DNA of 64,000 bases from Coliplasma sp045538555. Lineage in GTDB: Bacteria > Bacillota > Clostridia > Oscillospirales > CAG-382. The position numbers and the translations under genes are program-made. Every line of letters starts with the position of its first letter. Within the stretch, counting starts at the first letter, position 1. Location: the NCBI GenBank assembly GCA_045538555.1, contig JAZSRP010000049.1, forward strand, positions 1-64,000, written 5' to 3'. This document shows positions 41,091 to 49,480 of the stretch, in pieces. The notes under the pieces are model-generated. The model saw only the letters and a program-made list of their open reading frames with translations, had not been told where the DNA came from and searched no databases.

Positions 41091-42767
41091 CTATTTTATT
41101 TCAAACACTATCGACTCAAAGGGTCTCAGCTTTATCTTTCCGTCGTTGTATTTCAGCTCTGAATCGTAGTTGCAAAGAAGCGTGGCTCCTGCGGAAAAAT
41201 CGGCTTCCACCGTCATTGGTTCAGGTGAAAACGAACAGATCACGCCCACCTTTTTGTCTCCGTCGGTCCTCATGTATGCAATGACGTTGTCATAGGATAA
41301 GAGCAGTGGGGTGATATCACCCACGGAAAGCGCGTCGCAATATTCCTCGCTCTTGCGGAGTGCAATCATTTTCTTGTAGAAAGTCAGTACGCTGTGGGGA
41401 TCCTTTTCTTGATCCTCTGCCGAAAATAAAACGTAGTCCGGATGGGGCTTCATCCAGGGTTTTGCGGTGGAAAATCCGCCGTTTTGGGCACGGCTCCAGG
41501 GGAACGGAATCCTGCCGTTATCACGGCTGTAACGGTTTACTGCCGCCAGGGCGTCCTCTGGGGACAAACCGTCTTTGAGTGCGATGGAGTAATGATTCTT
41601 TGTGGAGATGTCGTCCACGTCGTCAATGGATTCAAAAACAGTATTGGTCATTCCCAGCTCCTGACCCTGATAAATAAAGGGGATGCCTCTCAGGAAGAAA
41701 AACAGAGTTCCCAGCATCTTTTGAGTGAGATCGCACTGATATTGACGGGGAATGAATTTTTCACAAGCTCTGGGATAATCATGGTTTTCAAAATAAACTG
41801 CGCCAAAACCGATTTTTTGAGTCTCCAGCTGAGATGCAAACATCTTGTCACGAAGCAGTGATATCGGCCATTCCCACGCCTTTTTGCAGGTGTGCCAGCC
41901 GTGTCCGTAGCTGTAAAGCTCGGAGTAAGAAAAATCAAACAAAGTGCTGAAATAACCGTCTTGTCCGATATATGCTCCCAGATCCTCGTATGGAACGCCT
42001 GCCGCCTCCGCAACAGTAAAGCAATCGTACTTGTCAAAAGTTTCTTTTCTCATCTCGGTGAGAAAATCGCCGATGCCCGGATAGTTGCGCGTGGGTGCAA
42101 AGCATCCCACCATTCCGTCGTCTCCGTCGGGTGGCAGTGACGAGAGAGTGGGCTCTTTTTTGATATGAGTGATGGCGTCGATCCTAAAACCGCCCAGCCC
42201 TTTGTCAAGCCAACGTCGGATGATCTTGTACAGCTCTTCCCTGAGCTTTGGATTTTCCCAGTTGAGGTCGGGCTGCTTTTTTGAAAACAGATGCATGTAG
42301 TATCGGTCGCCGCCCACGTTTTCCCATGCAGAGCCGCCAAACATGGATCTCCAGTTGTTGGGAGGCCCGCTCTTGCTGTTTCGAAAATAAAAGTATGATG
42401 CCTCCTCGCAGTTAGGATCGGCAAGAGCTTTTTTGAACCACTCGTGCTCGTCGGAGCAGTGGTTGAGTACTAGATCCATCAATATCTTGATGCCGTAGGA
42501 ATCTGCTTTTTCTATCAGCTCATCCATGTCCTCCATGGTTCCAAACATGGGGTTGATGGAAAAATAATCCGAGATATCGTAACCGCCGTCATCCATGGGA
42601 GAGGCGTATACGGGACACAGCCAAAGATAATCCACACCGAGAGAGGCAAGGTAGGGAAGCTTTTGTGTGATACCTTTGAGGTCACCGATTCCGTCGCCGT
42701 TTGCGTCCATGAAGCTGCGAGGATATATCTGGTATGCGATTTTTCTTTTCCATGCATTGCTGCTCAA
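41091..42767 (-). CDS. GH13_31-type alpha-glucosidase (oligo-1,6-glucosidase/trehalose-6-phosphate hydrolase-like)
   Basis: 558 residues, cytoplasmic. AYQIYPRSFMDANGDGIGDL opens the barrel; LVLNHCSDEHEWF, GGFRIDAITHI (nucleophile Asp197), TVAEAAGV (acid/base Glu254) and FENHDYPR (Asp330) are the GH13 regions. The pattern fits subfamily 31: oligo-1,6-glucosidase, sucrase-isomaltase or dextran glucosidase. The exact linkage is not decided. The start appears to be TTG 42767, with AAAGGAG about 12 nt upstream; the only other in-frame candidate, GTG, overlaps that ribosome site. Confidence 0.9.
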   Translation of the reverse strand: MSSNAWKRKIAYQIYPRSFMDANGDGIGDLKGITQKLPYLASLGVDYLWLCPVYASPMDDGGYDISDYFSINPMFGTMEDMDELIEKADSYGIKILMDLVLNHCSDEHEWFKKALADPNCEEASYFYFRNSKSGPPNNWRSMFGGSAWENVGGDRYYMHLFSKKQPDLNWENPKLREELYKIIRRWLDKGLGGFRIDAITHIKKEPTLSSLPPDGDDGMVGCFAPTRNYPGIGDFLTEMRKETFDKYDCFTVAEAAGVPYEDLGAYIGQDGYFSTLFDFSYSELYSYGHGWHTCKKAWEWPISLLRDKMFASQLETQKIGFGAVYFENHDYPRACEKFIPRQYQCDLTQKMLGTLFFFLRGIPFIYQGQELGMTNTVFESIDDVDDISTKNHYSIALKDGLSPEDALAAVNRYSRDNGRIPFPWSRAQNGGFSTAKPWMKPHPDYVLFSAEDQEKDPHSVLTFYKKMIALRKSEEYCDALSVGDITPLLLSYDNVIAYMRTDGDKKVGVICSFSPEPMTVEADFSAGATLLCNYDSELKYNDGKIKLRPFESIVFEIK

Positions 42768-42906
42768 AACAAAAAACACTCCTTTCAAAAAGACAAAAAC
42801 GGTCACAATGAGACACAAAAAAAGTATTACGGTGATTTTATAGCATAATTTTTAAAAAAATACAATATGTGCCAATGTTTTTCGTGTCAAAAAATATAAA
42901 AACTTA

Positions 42907-42935
42907 TTGAAAAAACAAATGTGCTGTGATATAAT
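42907..42935 (+). promoter_or_regulatory. Promoter of the hydrogenase gene cluster
   Basis: TTGAAA (42907-42912), 17 nt, TATAAT (42930-42935). No Rex-type operator was recognised nearby. Confidence 0.78.
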
Positions 42936-43013
42936 GAGTCGATAAAATGTTTGAGTTATATCCAAACAAAAAGCAGTACGCAAAAAACAAACATATTCAG
43001 GAGGAATCAGCAA

Positions 43014-43490
43014 ATGGCACTCACAAAAGAGCAATTCGCCGCAAAGACAGCCGAGCTCGAGCAGTACATTGCCGAGAACAAGGACATGAAAGGCCCCCTT
43101 ATGCCCGTGATGCAAAAGGCCCAGGAGCTTTTCGGATATCTTTCCATGGAGACAATGCAGCTCATTTCTGACCGTCTCAACGTTCCCGTATCCGAGATAT
43201 ACGGAGTTGCAACCTTTTATGCATTGTTTTCACTCACTCCCAAGGGAGAGCACATCATCAGCGTGTGCACCGGTACCGCATGCTACGTCAAGGGCGCTCA
43301 GGCGGTTCTTGATGAAGTGAAAAAGATTCTCGGTATCGAGGCGGGACAGACTACTCCCGATGGCAAGTTCACGATTCAGGACACACGTTGCCTTGGTTGC
43401 TGCGGACTTGCGCCCGTTATGACTATCAACAACGACGTATACGGCCGTCTTGAGCCCGCTGACGTTAAGGACATTCTTGCAAAATATTGA
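43014..43490 (+). CDS. hydC: HydC/NuoE-like [2Fe-2S] subunit of electron-bifurcating hydrogenase
   Basis: 158 residues. A helical N-terminus (VMQKAQELFGYLSMETMQLI) is followed by the thioredoxin-like fold with ISVCTGTACYVKGAQ and RCLGCCGLAPVM, giving the four Cys of the [2Fe-2S] cluster. IYGVATFYALF is the usual NuoE segment. It relays electrons between NADH- and ferredoxin-facing subunits with HydB and HydA encoded 4 kb downstream. AGGAGGAATCAGCAA before ATG. Confidence 0.92.
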   Translation: MALTKEQFAAKTAELEQYIAENKDMKGPLMPVMQKAQELFGYLSMETMQLISDRLNVPVSEIYGVATFYALFSLTPKGEHIISVCTGTACYVKGAQAVLDEVKKILGIEAGQTTPDGKFTIQDTRCLGCCGLAPVMTINNDVYGRLEPADVKDILAKY

Positions 43491-43527
43491 TTTTTGACAA
43501 AATTTTTCTGATACAGGAAGATATACC

Positions 43528-43875
43528 ATGAAAATATCAGAGATAAAAAAACTTCTTGACGCAGAGCTTTTATGCTGCCCCGACAAGGAGGGCAGGGAGG
43601 TTACCTCTGCCTGCGGAAGCGATATGATGAGCGACGTGCTTGCGTTTGTAAAAAATCAGGCGGTTCTGCTCACCGGACTTGTAAACCCTCAGGTCATAAA
43701 AACTGCCGAGATGATGGATATGTACTGCGTGGTATTTGTGCGCAGTAAACAGCCAACCGTAGAGATGCTTCGGCTTGCGGAGGAGGCAGGGATCGTTGTC
43801 CTTGCCACCAAAAAGCGTATGTTCGAGTCCTGCGGCAGATTGTACAAGCACGGTCTGCTGGGGGAAACAGACTGA
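43528..43875 (+). CDS. DRTGG-domain protein (first copy)
   Basis: 115 residues. ISEIKKLLDAELLCCPDKEG, SDVLAFVKNQAVLLTGLVNP and MYCVVFVRSKQPTVEMLRLA plus IVVLATKKRMFESCGRLY match the DRTGG domain, a probable small-ligand or regulatory module found beside [FeFe]-hydrogenases in clostridia. Cys16-Cys17 and Cys29 could sense redox state. Function unknown. The second copy at 45641 has diverged. Confidence 0.8.
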   Translation: MKISEIKKLLDAELLCCPDKEGREVTSACGSDMMSDVLAFVKNQAVLLTGLVNPQVIKTAEMMDMYCVVFVRSKQPTVEMLRLAEEAGIVVLATKKRMFESCGRLYKHGLLGETD

Positions 43876-43892
43876 AAAGGGAGGTATCCCAG

Positions 43893-44318
43893 ATGGGAGA
43901 AGAACTTCGTTTCCATTTTGACGTTGACGGTGAGAATTTCACCTCCGCAGGAGACGCTTCCGTGCAGGTGAAACGCAAGCTTCGCCAGCTTGGCCTTGCT
44001 CCCGAGATCATAAAACGTGTCTCTATTGCCATGTACGAAGGTGAGATAAACATGGTCATCCATGCAGGCGGCGGTGTAGCGGACGTTATCGTCACGCCCC
44101 AAAAGGTGACAATAGAACTCGCCGACAACGGCCCGGGTATAGAGGATATCGGCCTTGCAATGAAAGAAGGATATTCCACTGCACCCGAGAACGTGCGTTC
44201 ATTGGGATTTGGCGCAGGTATGGGCCTTCCCAACATGAGACGCTATACCGACACAATGGAGATCGATTCTGCGATCGGCAAGGGAACCAGGATCACCATG
44301 ACTGTCAACATTGGCTGA
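43893..44318 (+). CDS. HATPase domain protein, anti-sigma-factor/serine kinase type
   Basis: 141 residues, only an HATPase_c domain: N box EGEINMVIHAGG, G1 DNGPGIEDIGLAM, G2 GFGAGMGLPNMRRYTD, and GKGTRITM. Lacks any dimerisation His domain, so it resembles RsbW/SpoIIAB protein kinases rather than histidine kinases. Set between a DRTGG protein and the sensory hydrogenase-like protein. It probably transmits their signal by phosphorylation. Confidence 0.85.
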   Translation: MGEELRFHFDVDGENFTSAGDASVQVKRKLRQLGLAPEIIKRVSIAMYEGEINMVIHAGGGVADVIVTPQKVTIELADNGPGIEDIGLAMKEGYSTAPENVRSLGFGAGMGLPNMRRYTDTMEIDSAIGKGTRITMTVNIG

Positions 44319-44342
44319 ACACTTCTCCAACAAAGGTGTTTT

Positions 44343-45644
44343 ATGTCAAACTATATTCATTCTGTATCACTTGATGCCGACAAATGCAAGGGCTGTACAA
44401 ATTGCCTCAAGCGTTGTCCCACAGAGGCCATCAGAATACGTGACGGAAAAGCCAAGATCGATGCAAAACGCTGTATAGATTGCGGTGTGTGTATCGGCGT
44501 GTGCCCCTACAAGGCAAAAAAAGCCGTATTTGAAAAGTTGGGCGATGTTTCCAGGTTCAAGTACAAGATCGCGCTTCCGCCTCCGTCGCTTTACGGCCAG
44601 TTTGAGCACCTTGATGACGTTGATTATGTTCTTCAGGGATTGCTGGACATGGGGTTTGACGATGTATATGAGGTTGCCCGTGCGGCTGAGGTTGTCAGCG
44701 GGTTTACGCGCCTTTATCTCCGACGCGGAGAGCTGCAAAAACCCGTTATCAGCTCCGCCTGCCCTGTGATAGTTCGGCTTATATCACTCAGGTTTCCGTA
44801 TCTTTGCCAAAATATTCTTCCGCTCCTGCCTCCTGTGGAGATAGCGGCGGCAAGGGCAAGGTCACGAGCCATGGAACAGCACCCGGAGTTGAAAGAATCC
44901 GATATCGGAGTCGTGTTTATCTCCCCATGCCCCGCCAAGGTCAGTTATATCCGAAACGGCGCCTGCGGCGGAAAGAGCAGTGTGGATGCGGTTGTTTCCA
45001 TGAGCGAGGTGTACTTTGAACTTCTTGGCAGGATGCGCGCCTGCAAGACACCGCTTCCGCTTTCCAGAAGCGGAATGATCGGTATCGGCTGGGCAACCGC
45101 AGGCGGTGAGTCCAGCGCAATATTCAATGACAAATATCTTGCCGCTGACGGAATCGAGAACGTGATCCGCGTGCTTGAGGAGATCGACAACGGCAATCTT
45201 CCGCAGCTTGAGTTTGTGGAGCTGAATGCATGTCCCGGCGGTTGCGTGGGTGGTGCAATGACCGTTGCCAACCCATATGTAGCGCAGACCAGACTGCAGA
45301 CCCTCAAACGGTATCTTCCTGTGTCCCAGAACTGGGATTTCAGGGAGAACGATAACGAAAACGCCATACCGTCCGAGTATTTTTCAAAACAAAGTGTGGC
45401 GTATGCTCCCGTTTCCACTCTGTCCGACAATATGTCGGAGGCCATGCAAAAAATGGCAGAGATCCAGGCGATACACGAGACACTGCCTGATCTTGACTGT
45501 GGTTCATGCGGAGCGCCTACCTGTTATTGCTTTGCCGAGGATATTGTCAAGGGCGAGGTAACAGAGGAGGAGTGCATCGTCAGGATGCGAGAAAAGCTTC
45601 AGCATTTGCTTGAAGATCAATCCACCGGAGGCAAAAAACAATGA
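44343..45644 (+). CDS. Sensory [FeFe]-hydrogenase-like protein (HydS-like)
   Basis: 433 residues. Two N-terminal 4Fe-4S motifs (CKGCTNCLKRCP, CIDCGVCIGVCP) precede a hydrogenase H-cluster domain with changed motifs. L1 is SSACP (Cys140, with Ala139 where catalytic enzymes have Cys), L2 SPCPAK (Cys196, Ser in place of Met) and L3 ELNACPGGC (Cys297, Cys301, Asn in place of Met). A C-terminal CGSCGAPTC...C motif adds another Fe-S site where HydS proteins usually carry a PAS domain. Substitution of the proton-path Cys by Ala is a known feature of T. maritima HydS. The set implies an H2 or redox sensor rather than a turnover enzyme. Confidence 0.85.
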   Translation: MSNYIHSVSLDADKCKGCTNCLKRCPTEAIRIRDGKAKIDAKRCIDCGVCIGVCPYKAKKAVFEKLGDVSRFKYKIALPPPSLYGQFEHLDDVDYVLQGLLDMGFDDVYEVARAAEVVSGFTRLYLRRGELQKPVISSACPVIVRLISLRFPYLCQNILPLLPPVEIAAARARSRAMEQHPELKESDIGVVFISPCPAKVSYIRNGACGGKSSVDAVVSMSEVYFELLGRMRACKTPLPLSRSGMIGIGWATAGGESSAIFNDKYLAADGIENVIRVLEEIDNGNLPQLEFVELNACPGGCVGGAMTVANPYVAQTRLQTLKRYLPVSQNWDFRENDNENAIPSEYFSKQSVAYAPVSTLSDNMSEAMQKMAEIQAIHETLPDLDCGSCGAPTCYCFAEDIVKGEVTEEECIVRMREKLQHLLEDQSTGGKKQ

Positions 45645-45967
45645 CAGTGACAGAGTTTTGCCAAAAAAGCGGATTTGTTCCCGTATCGCTTGCCGATCCG
45701 CATCGTGAGATCGACGGCGTGTACGTGGGAGATCTGTTGAGCTGGGTTATGGGAAATGCATCCGAGGGAAACCTTTGGATAACCATTATGACCAACTCAA
45801 ACGTAATTGCCGTGGCATCGCTGATAGGTGTTTCGGCGGTGGTGCTTGCAGAGGGCGTCATGCCGGAAAAAGAGGTGCTTGACCTCGCTTTTCAAAAAGG
45901 CATCAACGTTCTGTCCGCGCCTCTGGGCATATACCAAATCTGCCTAAAAGCAGGTGAGGTCCTGTGA
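45641..45967 (+). CDS. DRTGG-domain protein (second copy)
   Basis: 108 residues overlapping the preceding stop by 4 nt (ATGA). VYVGDLLSWVMGNASEGNLW and TNSNVIAVASLIGVSAVVLA resemble the DRTGG fold of the 43528 gene without its cysteines. Likely a partner or antagonist in the same signalling chain. Function unknown. Confidence 0.75.
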   Translation: MTVTEFCQKSGFVPVSLADPHREIDGVYVGDLLSWVMGNASEGNLWITIMTNSNVIAVASLIGVSAVVLAEGVMPEKEVLDLAFQKGINVLSAPLGIYQICLKAGEVL

Positions 45968-46695
45968 GGGAATTTTATTACGACCTCCATCTTCATTCCT
46001 GCCTTTCTCCTTGCGGAGATGAGGAGATGACTCCTGCAAATATTGCGGGAATGGCTTTTCTGAAGCAGCTTGATATAGTTGCTCTTACCGACCACAATAC
46101 CTGTGGCAACTGCCGCGCGTTTTTTGCCGCCTGCCACAGCTACGGTATCGTTCCGGTTGCGGGGATGGAGCTCACCACCTCTGAGGACGTCCATTTGGTG
46201 TGTCTTTTTGACACGCTGGAGGGTGCAGAGAGGTTTGATCAAGAGGTTTCGACTCACAGGGTGAGGATAAAAAACCGCCCCGAGGTGTTTGGCACCCAAA
46301 AGCTGGTTGACGAGAATGATAACATCATTGGGTTTGAGGAGTATCTGCTTCCCAACGCCACCGATCTGTCGGTTGATGATGCATATCTGCTAGTCAACAG
46401 GTTTGGAGGAGCTGTGTATCCCGCTCATATCGATCGTGAAGGGAACGGCATTATCGCAATGCTGGGAATTGTTCCGGACCAACCGGATTTTTCTGCAGTA
46501 GAATACAAAGACAAAACAAAAAAGCAAGAGCTTTGCGCCCGGTATTCCAACCTTCCGGCAAAAAAAACAGTTACCTCGTCGGATGCCCACTATTTGTGGG
46601 ATATCAACGAGCGAGAAAACTTTTTGACGTTGGATGTGGATCCGGACAGCAATGACCAACAGATCCGCGAAAGTTTGATACGGTATCTCAAATGA
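45964..46695 (+). CDS. PHP-domain phosphoesterase
   Basis: 243 residues. YYDLHLHSCLSPCGDEEMTP and ALTDHNTCGNCRAF give the HxH and later His of the PHP metal site; GMELTTSEDVHLVCLF, YPAHIDR and VTSSDAHYLWDI supply the rest. PHP enzymes hydrolyse phosphate esters; in this gene order it has been noted beside HydS-type proteins. Start GTG 45964, overlapping the previous TGA. Could dephosphorylate a small messenger or the protein substrate of the neighbouring kinases (inference). Confidence 0.88.
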   Translation: MREFYYDLHLHSCLSPCGDEEMTPANIAGMAFLKQLDIVALTDHNTCGNCRAFFAACHSYGIVPVAGMELTTSEDVHLVCLFDTLEGAERFDQEVSTHRVRIKNRPEVFGTQKLVDENDNIIGFEEYLLPNATDLSVDDAYLLVNRFGGAVYPAHIDREGNGIIAMLGIVPDQPDFSAVEYKDKTKKQELCARYSNLPAKKTVTSSDAHYLWDINERENFLTLDVDPDSNDQQIRESLIRYLK

Positions 46696-47246
46696 AAGAA
46701 CTGTCTCTCAACATACTTGACATCGCCCAAAATTCTGTAAAAGCAGGGGCAAATAATATAGGAATAGAAATAACTGAGGATAGTGAAAAACTCGTGGTGG
46801 TCATCATCGACGACGGATGCGGAATGACCCATGAGCAAGTAGAACGCCTCAAGGACCCGTTTTTCACTACCCGCACTACCCGAAAGGTAGGGCTTGGTAT
46901 TCCTTTTTATACACTTGCGGCAGAGCAGACCGGGGGCAGTGTTACCATAGAGAGCAGGAGCGAGACAGAGTACCCCGATGACCACGGAACAAAGGTCACT
47001 GCTGTGTTTTTCAAGACCAGCATAGATTTTACTCCGCTGGGCGATGTGGTATCCACTCTGTTGACCTTGATACACGGTGCGGATAGCTTGGATTATACTT
47101 TTTTGCACAAGATTGACGGTGCCGAGGTTTTTCTGTCAACAGCAGAGATGCGCTCGGTGCTTGGTGAGGGCGTTCCGCTTTCTGCCCCGGAGGTTTTGGA
47201 ATGGGCAAGAGAATACCTCACGTCACAATACGATGAAATAAAATAA
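46692..47246 (+). CDS. HATPase-domain protein (second copy)
   Basis: 184 residues. NILDIAQNSVKAGAN (N box), IIDDGCGMTHEQV (G1), FFTTRTTRKVGLGIPFYTLA (G2) and HGTKVTAVF. Closer to histidine-kinase/MutL-type ATP-binding domains than the 43893 copy, and followed by about 70 extra residues. No phosphorylatable His domain. Overlaps the PHP gene by 4 nt. Confidence 0.83.
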   Translation: MKELSLNILDIAQNSVKAGANNIGIEITEDSEKLVVVIIDDGCGMTHEQVERLKDPFFTTRTTRKVGLGIPFYTLAAEQTGGSVTIESRSETEYPDDHGTKVTAVFFKTSIDFTPLGDVVSTLLTLIHGADSLDYTFLHKIDGAEVFLSTAEMRSVLGEGVPLSAPEVLEWAREYLTSQYDEIK

Positions 47247-47281
47247 AAAAATAAATTTACTACCCGAAAGGAAATCGAACA

Positions 47282-47647
47282 ATGAAATCATTGCAAGAAC
47301 TTGCCGCGATCAGAGACAAGATGAAAAACAGTGTAGCTCTTCGCGAGGGCGAGGGTGAGCTCCGTGTTGTTGTCGGAATGGCAACCTGCGGAATCGCAGC
47401 CGGCGCAAGACCTGTTCTCAACGCATTTGTGGCAGAGGTCACAAATGAGGGCCTCAACGAAAATGTCACCATCAGCCAGACCGGCTGTATCGGCATCTGC
47501 CAGTATGAACCGGTGGTTGAAGTTTTTGAGGCAGGCAAAGAAAAGGTGACCTACGTAAAAATGACAGAAGAAAAAGTAAAGCGTGTTGTTGCAGAGCATC
47601 TCAAAAACGGCAAGCCCGTTATCGAGTATACTATCGGCAATTCATAA
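47282..47647 (+). CDS. HndB-like [2Fe-2S] thioredoxin-fold protein
   Basis: 121 residues: VVVGMATCGIAAGARPVLNA and ISQTGCIGICQYEPVVEVF give the Cys pattern of a thioredoxin-like [2Fe-2S] ferredoxin. Matches the extra subunit (HndB) of tetrameric NADP-reducing hydrogenases of Desulfovibrio fructosovorans. GAAAGGAAATCGAACA before ATG. Adjacent to HydB. Confidence 0.85.
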   Translation: MKSLQELAAIRDKMKNSVALREGEGELRVVVGMATCGIAAGARPVLNAFVAEVTNEGLNENVTISQTGCIGICQYEPVVEVFEAGKEKVTYVKMTEEKVKRVVAEHLKNGKPVIEYTIGNS

Positions 47648-47672
47648 CTTTGGGAAAGGAAGTGCAATATAA

Positions 47673-49469
47673 ATGATTCGTTCACATGTATTGATCTGCG
47701 CAGGTACCGGTTGTACCTCCTCCAACTCTCTCAAGGTTGCTGAGGCGCTGGAGAACGAGCTTGTTGCAAAAGGACTTCAGGAGGAAATCAAGATTGTCCG
47801 TACAGGTTGTTTTGGACTTTGTGCATTGGGCCCTATCATGATCGTATATCCTGAGGGAACATTTTACAGTAGCGTTACTGTTGAAGACATTCCTGAGATC
47901 GTAGAGGAGCATCTGCTCAAGGGACGTCTCGTACAGCGTCTTGTGTATGACGATATCGGCGGCGGAAAGAAAGCAGACGGCCCCGTATCACTCAACGAGA
48001 CCGGATTTTACAAAAAACAGCTCAGATTGGCTCTCCGCAACTGCGGTGTTATTGACCCTGAAAACATTGAGGAATATATCGGCACCGATGGCTACATGGC
48101 ACTTGGAAAAGCTCTCACCGAGATGACCCCCGATGAGGTCATAAAGGTTATCGGTGATTCCGGGCTGAGAGGCAGAGGCGGCGCAGGATTCCCCACTGCC
48201 CGCAAGTGGCAGTTTGCCCGCAACAGTGTTTCTGACAAGAAATACGTTGTTTGTAACGCTGACGAGGGTGACCCCGGTGCATTTATGGACAGATCCGTTC
48301 TTGAGGGCGACCCACACGCGGTTCTTGAGGCAATGGCAATTGCCGGCTATGCGATCGGCGCAGACGAGGGTTATATCTACGTTCGTGCTGAGTACCCCAT
48401 CGCCGTAAAACGCCTTACCATAGCTATCGGCCAGGCACGTCAGTACGGACTGTTGGGCAAAAATATCTTTGGAACCGATTTCAGCTTTGATATTCAGATT
48501 CGTCTCGGCTCCGGTGCGTTTGTATGCGGTGAGGAGACAGCGCTTCTGACCTCCATCGAGGGACATCGCGGCGAGCCCCGTCCCCGTCCTCCGTTCCCCG
48601 CAGTCAAGGGTCTGTTTGGACAGCCCACTATTATCAACAACGTTGAGACACTTGCAAACATTCCTCAGATCCTTCTCAAGGGCGCAGAGTGGTTCTCTGC
48701 AGTTGGTACCGAGAGATCCAAAGGAACAAAGGTATTTGCACTGGGCGGAAAAATCAACCACACAGGTCTGGTTGAGGTTCCTATGGGCACACCTCTCCGC
48801 ACCATTGTTGAGGATATCGGCGGCGGCATCCCCAATGGCAAACAATTCAAAGCAGCGCAGACCGGCGGTCCTTCCGGCGGCTGTATTCCCGCATCACTTA
48901 TCGATACTCCCGTTGAGTACGAATCTCTCATCGAGATCGGCTCAATGATGGGCTCAGGCGGACTCATCGTAATGGATGAGGACAACTGTATGGTTGATAT
49001 CGCCAAGTTCTTCCTTGAGTTCACCGTTGATGAGTCCTGCGGTAAGTGCACCCCCTGCCGTATCGGTACCCGCCGTATGCTTGACATTCTCACAAGAATT
49101 GTCGAGGGCAAGGGTGAGGAAGGCGACATAGAGCGTCTTGAGGAACTGGGCAAGGAGATCAAGGCAACCGCACTTTGCGGCCTCGGTCAGTCTGCACCCA
49201 ACCCCGTACTTTCTACCATCCGTTATTTCCGTGATGAGTATGAGGCACATATCAAGGAAAAGAGATGCCCCGCAGGTCACTGCAAGGCACTTTCCAAGTA
49301 CTATATCGACCCGGACAAGTGCAAGGGCTGCAGTCTCTGCTCCAGAAAATGCCCTGTTGACGCAATTTCCGGCGTGGTCAAGAACCCCTTCGTGATCGAT
49401 CAGGACAAGTGTATCAAGTGCGGTACCTGCATTGATTCTTGTAAGTTCGGCGCGATCTACAAGAAATAA
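47673..49469 (+). CDS. hydB: HydB/NuoF-type flavoprotein subunit of bifurcating hydrogenase
   Basis: 598 residues. N-terminal thioredoxin-like [2Fe-2S] domain (CAGTGCTSSNS, RTGCFGLCALGP). NuoF core: GRGGAGFPTARKW (FMN/NADH), CNADEGDPGAFMDR, CGEETALLTSIEG; SLBB domain; ESCGKCTPCRIGTRRM (4Fe-4S); C-terminal two-4Fe-4S ferredoxin (CKGCSLCSRKCPVDAISG, CIKCGTCIDSCKFGA). The flavin is the proposed bifurcation site, oxidising NADH and ferredoxin together. 11 nt upstream of hydA. Confidence 0.95.
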   Translation: MIRSHVLICAGTGCTSSNSLKVAEALENELVAKGLQEEIKIVRTGCFGLCALGPIMIVYPEGTFYSSVTVEDIPEIVEEHLLKGRLVQRLVYDDIGGGKKADGPVSLNETGFYKKQLRLALRNCGVIDPENIEEYIGTDGYMALGKALTEMTPDEVIKVIGDSGLRGRGGAGFPTARKWQFARNSVSDKKYVVCNADEGDPGAFMDRSVLEGDPHAVLEAMAIAGYAIGADEGYIYVRAEYPIAVKRLTIAIGQARQYGLLGKNIFGTDFSFDIQIRLGSGAFVCGEETALLTSIEGHRGEPRPRPPFPAVKGLFGQPTIINNVETLANIPQILLKGAEWFSAVGTERSKGTKVFALGGKINHTGLVEVPMGTPLRTIVEDIGGGIPNGKQFKAAQTGGPSGGCIPASLIDTPVEYESLIEIGSMMGSGGLIVMDEDNCMVDIAKFFLEFTVDESCGKCTPCRIGTRRMLDILTRIVEGKGEEGDIERLEELGKEIKATALCGLGQSAPNPVLSTIRYFRDEYEAHIKEKRCPAGHCKALSKYYIDPDKCKGCSLCSRKCPVDAISGVVKNPFVIDQDKCIKCGTCIDSCKFGAIYKK

Positions 49470-49480
49470 GGAGGATTAAA

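Noticed and set aside
44343..45644. A second catalytic hydrogenase
   Set aside because: All three H-cluster motifs carry substitutions typical of sensory forms, and it lacks the plant-type 2Fe-2S domain present in the catalytic subunit.
47988..48845. Minus-strand frame opposite hydB
   Set aside because: Antisense shadow; hydB is intact and conserved on the plus strand.
43014..49469. Respiratory complex I (nuo) operon
   Set aside because: NuoE- and NuoF-like genes are present, but they lie with a [FeFe]-hydrogenase and there are no membrane nuo subunits.
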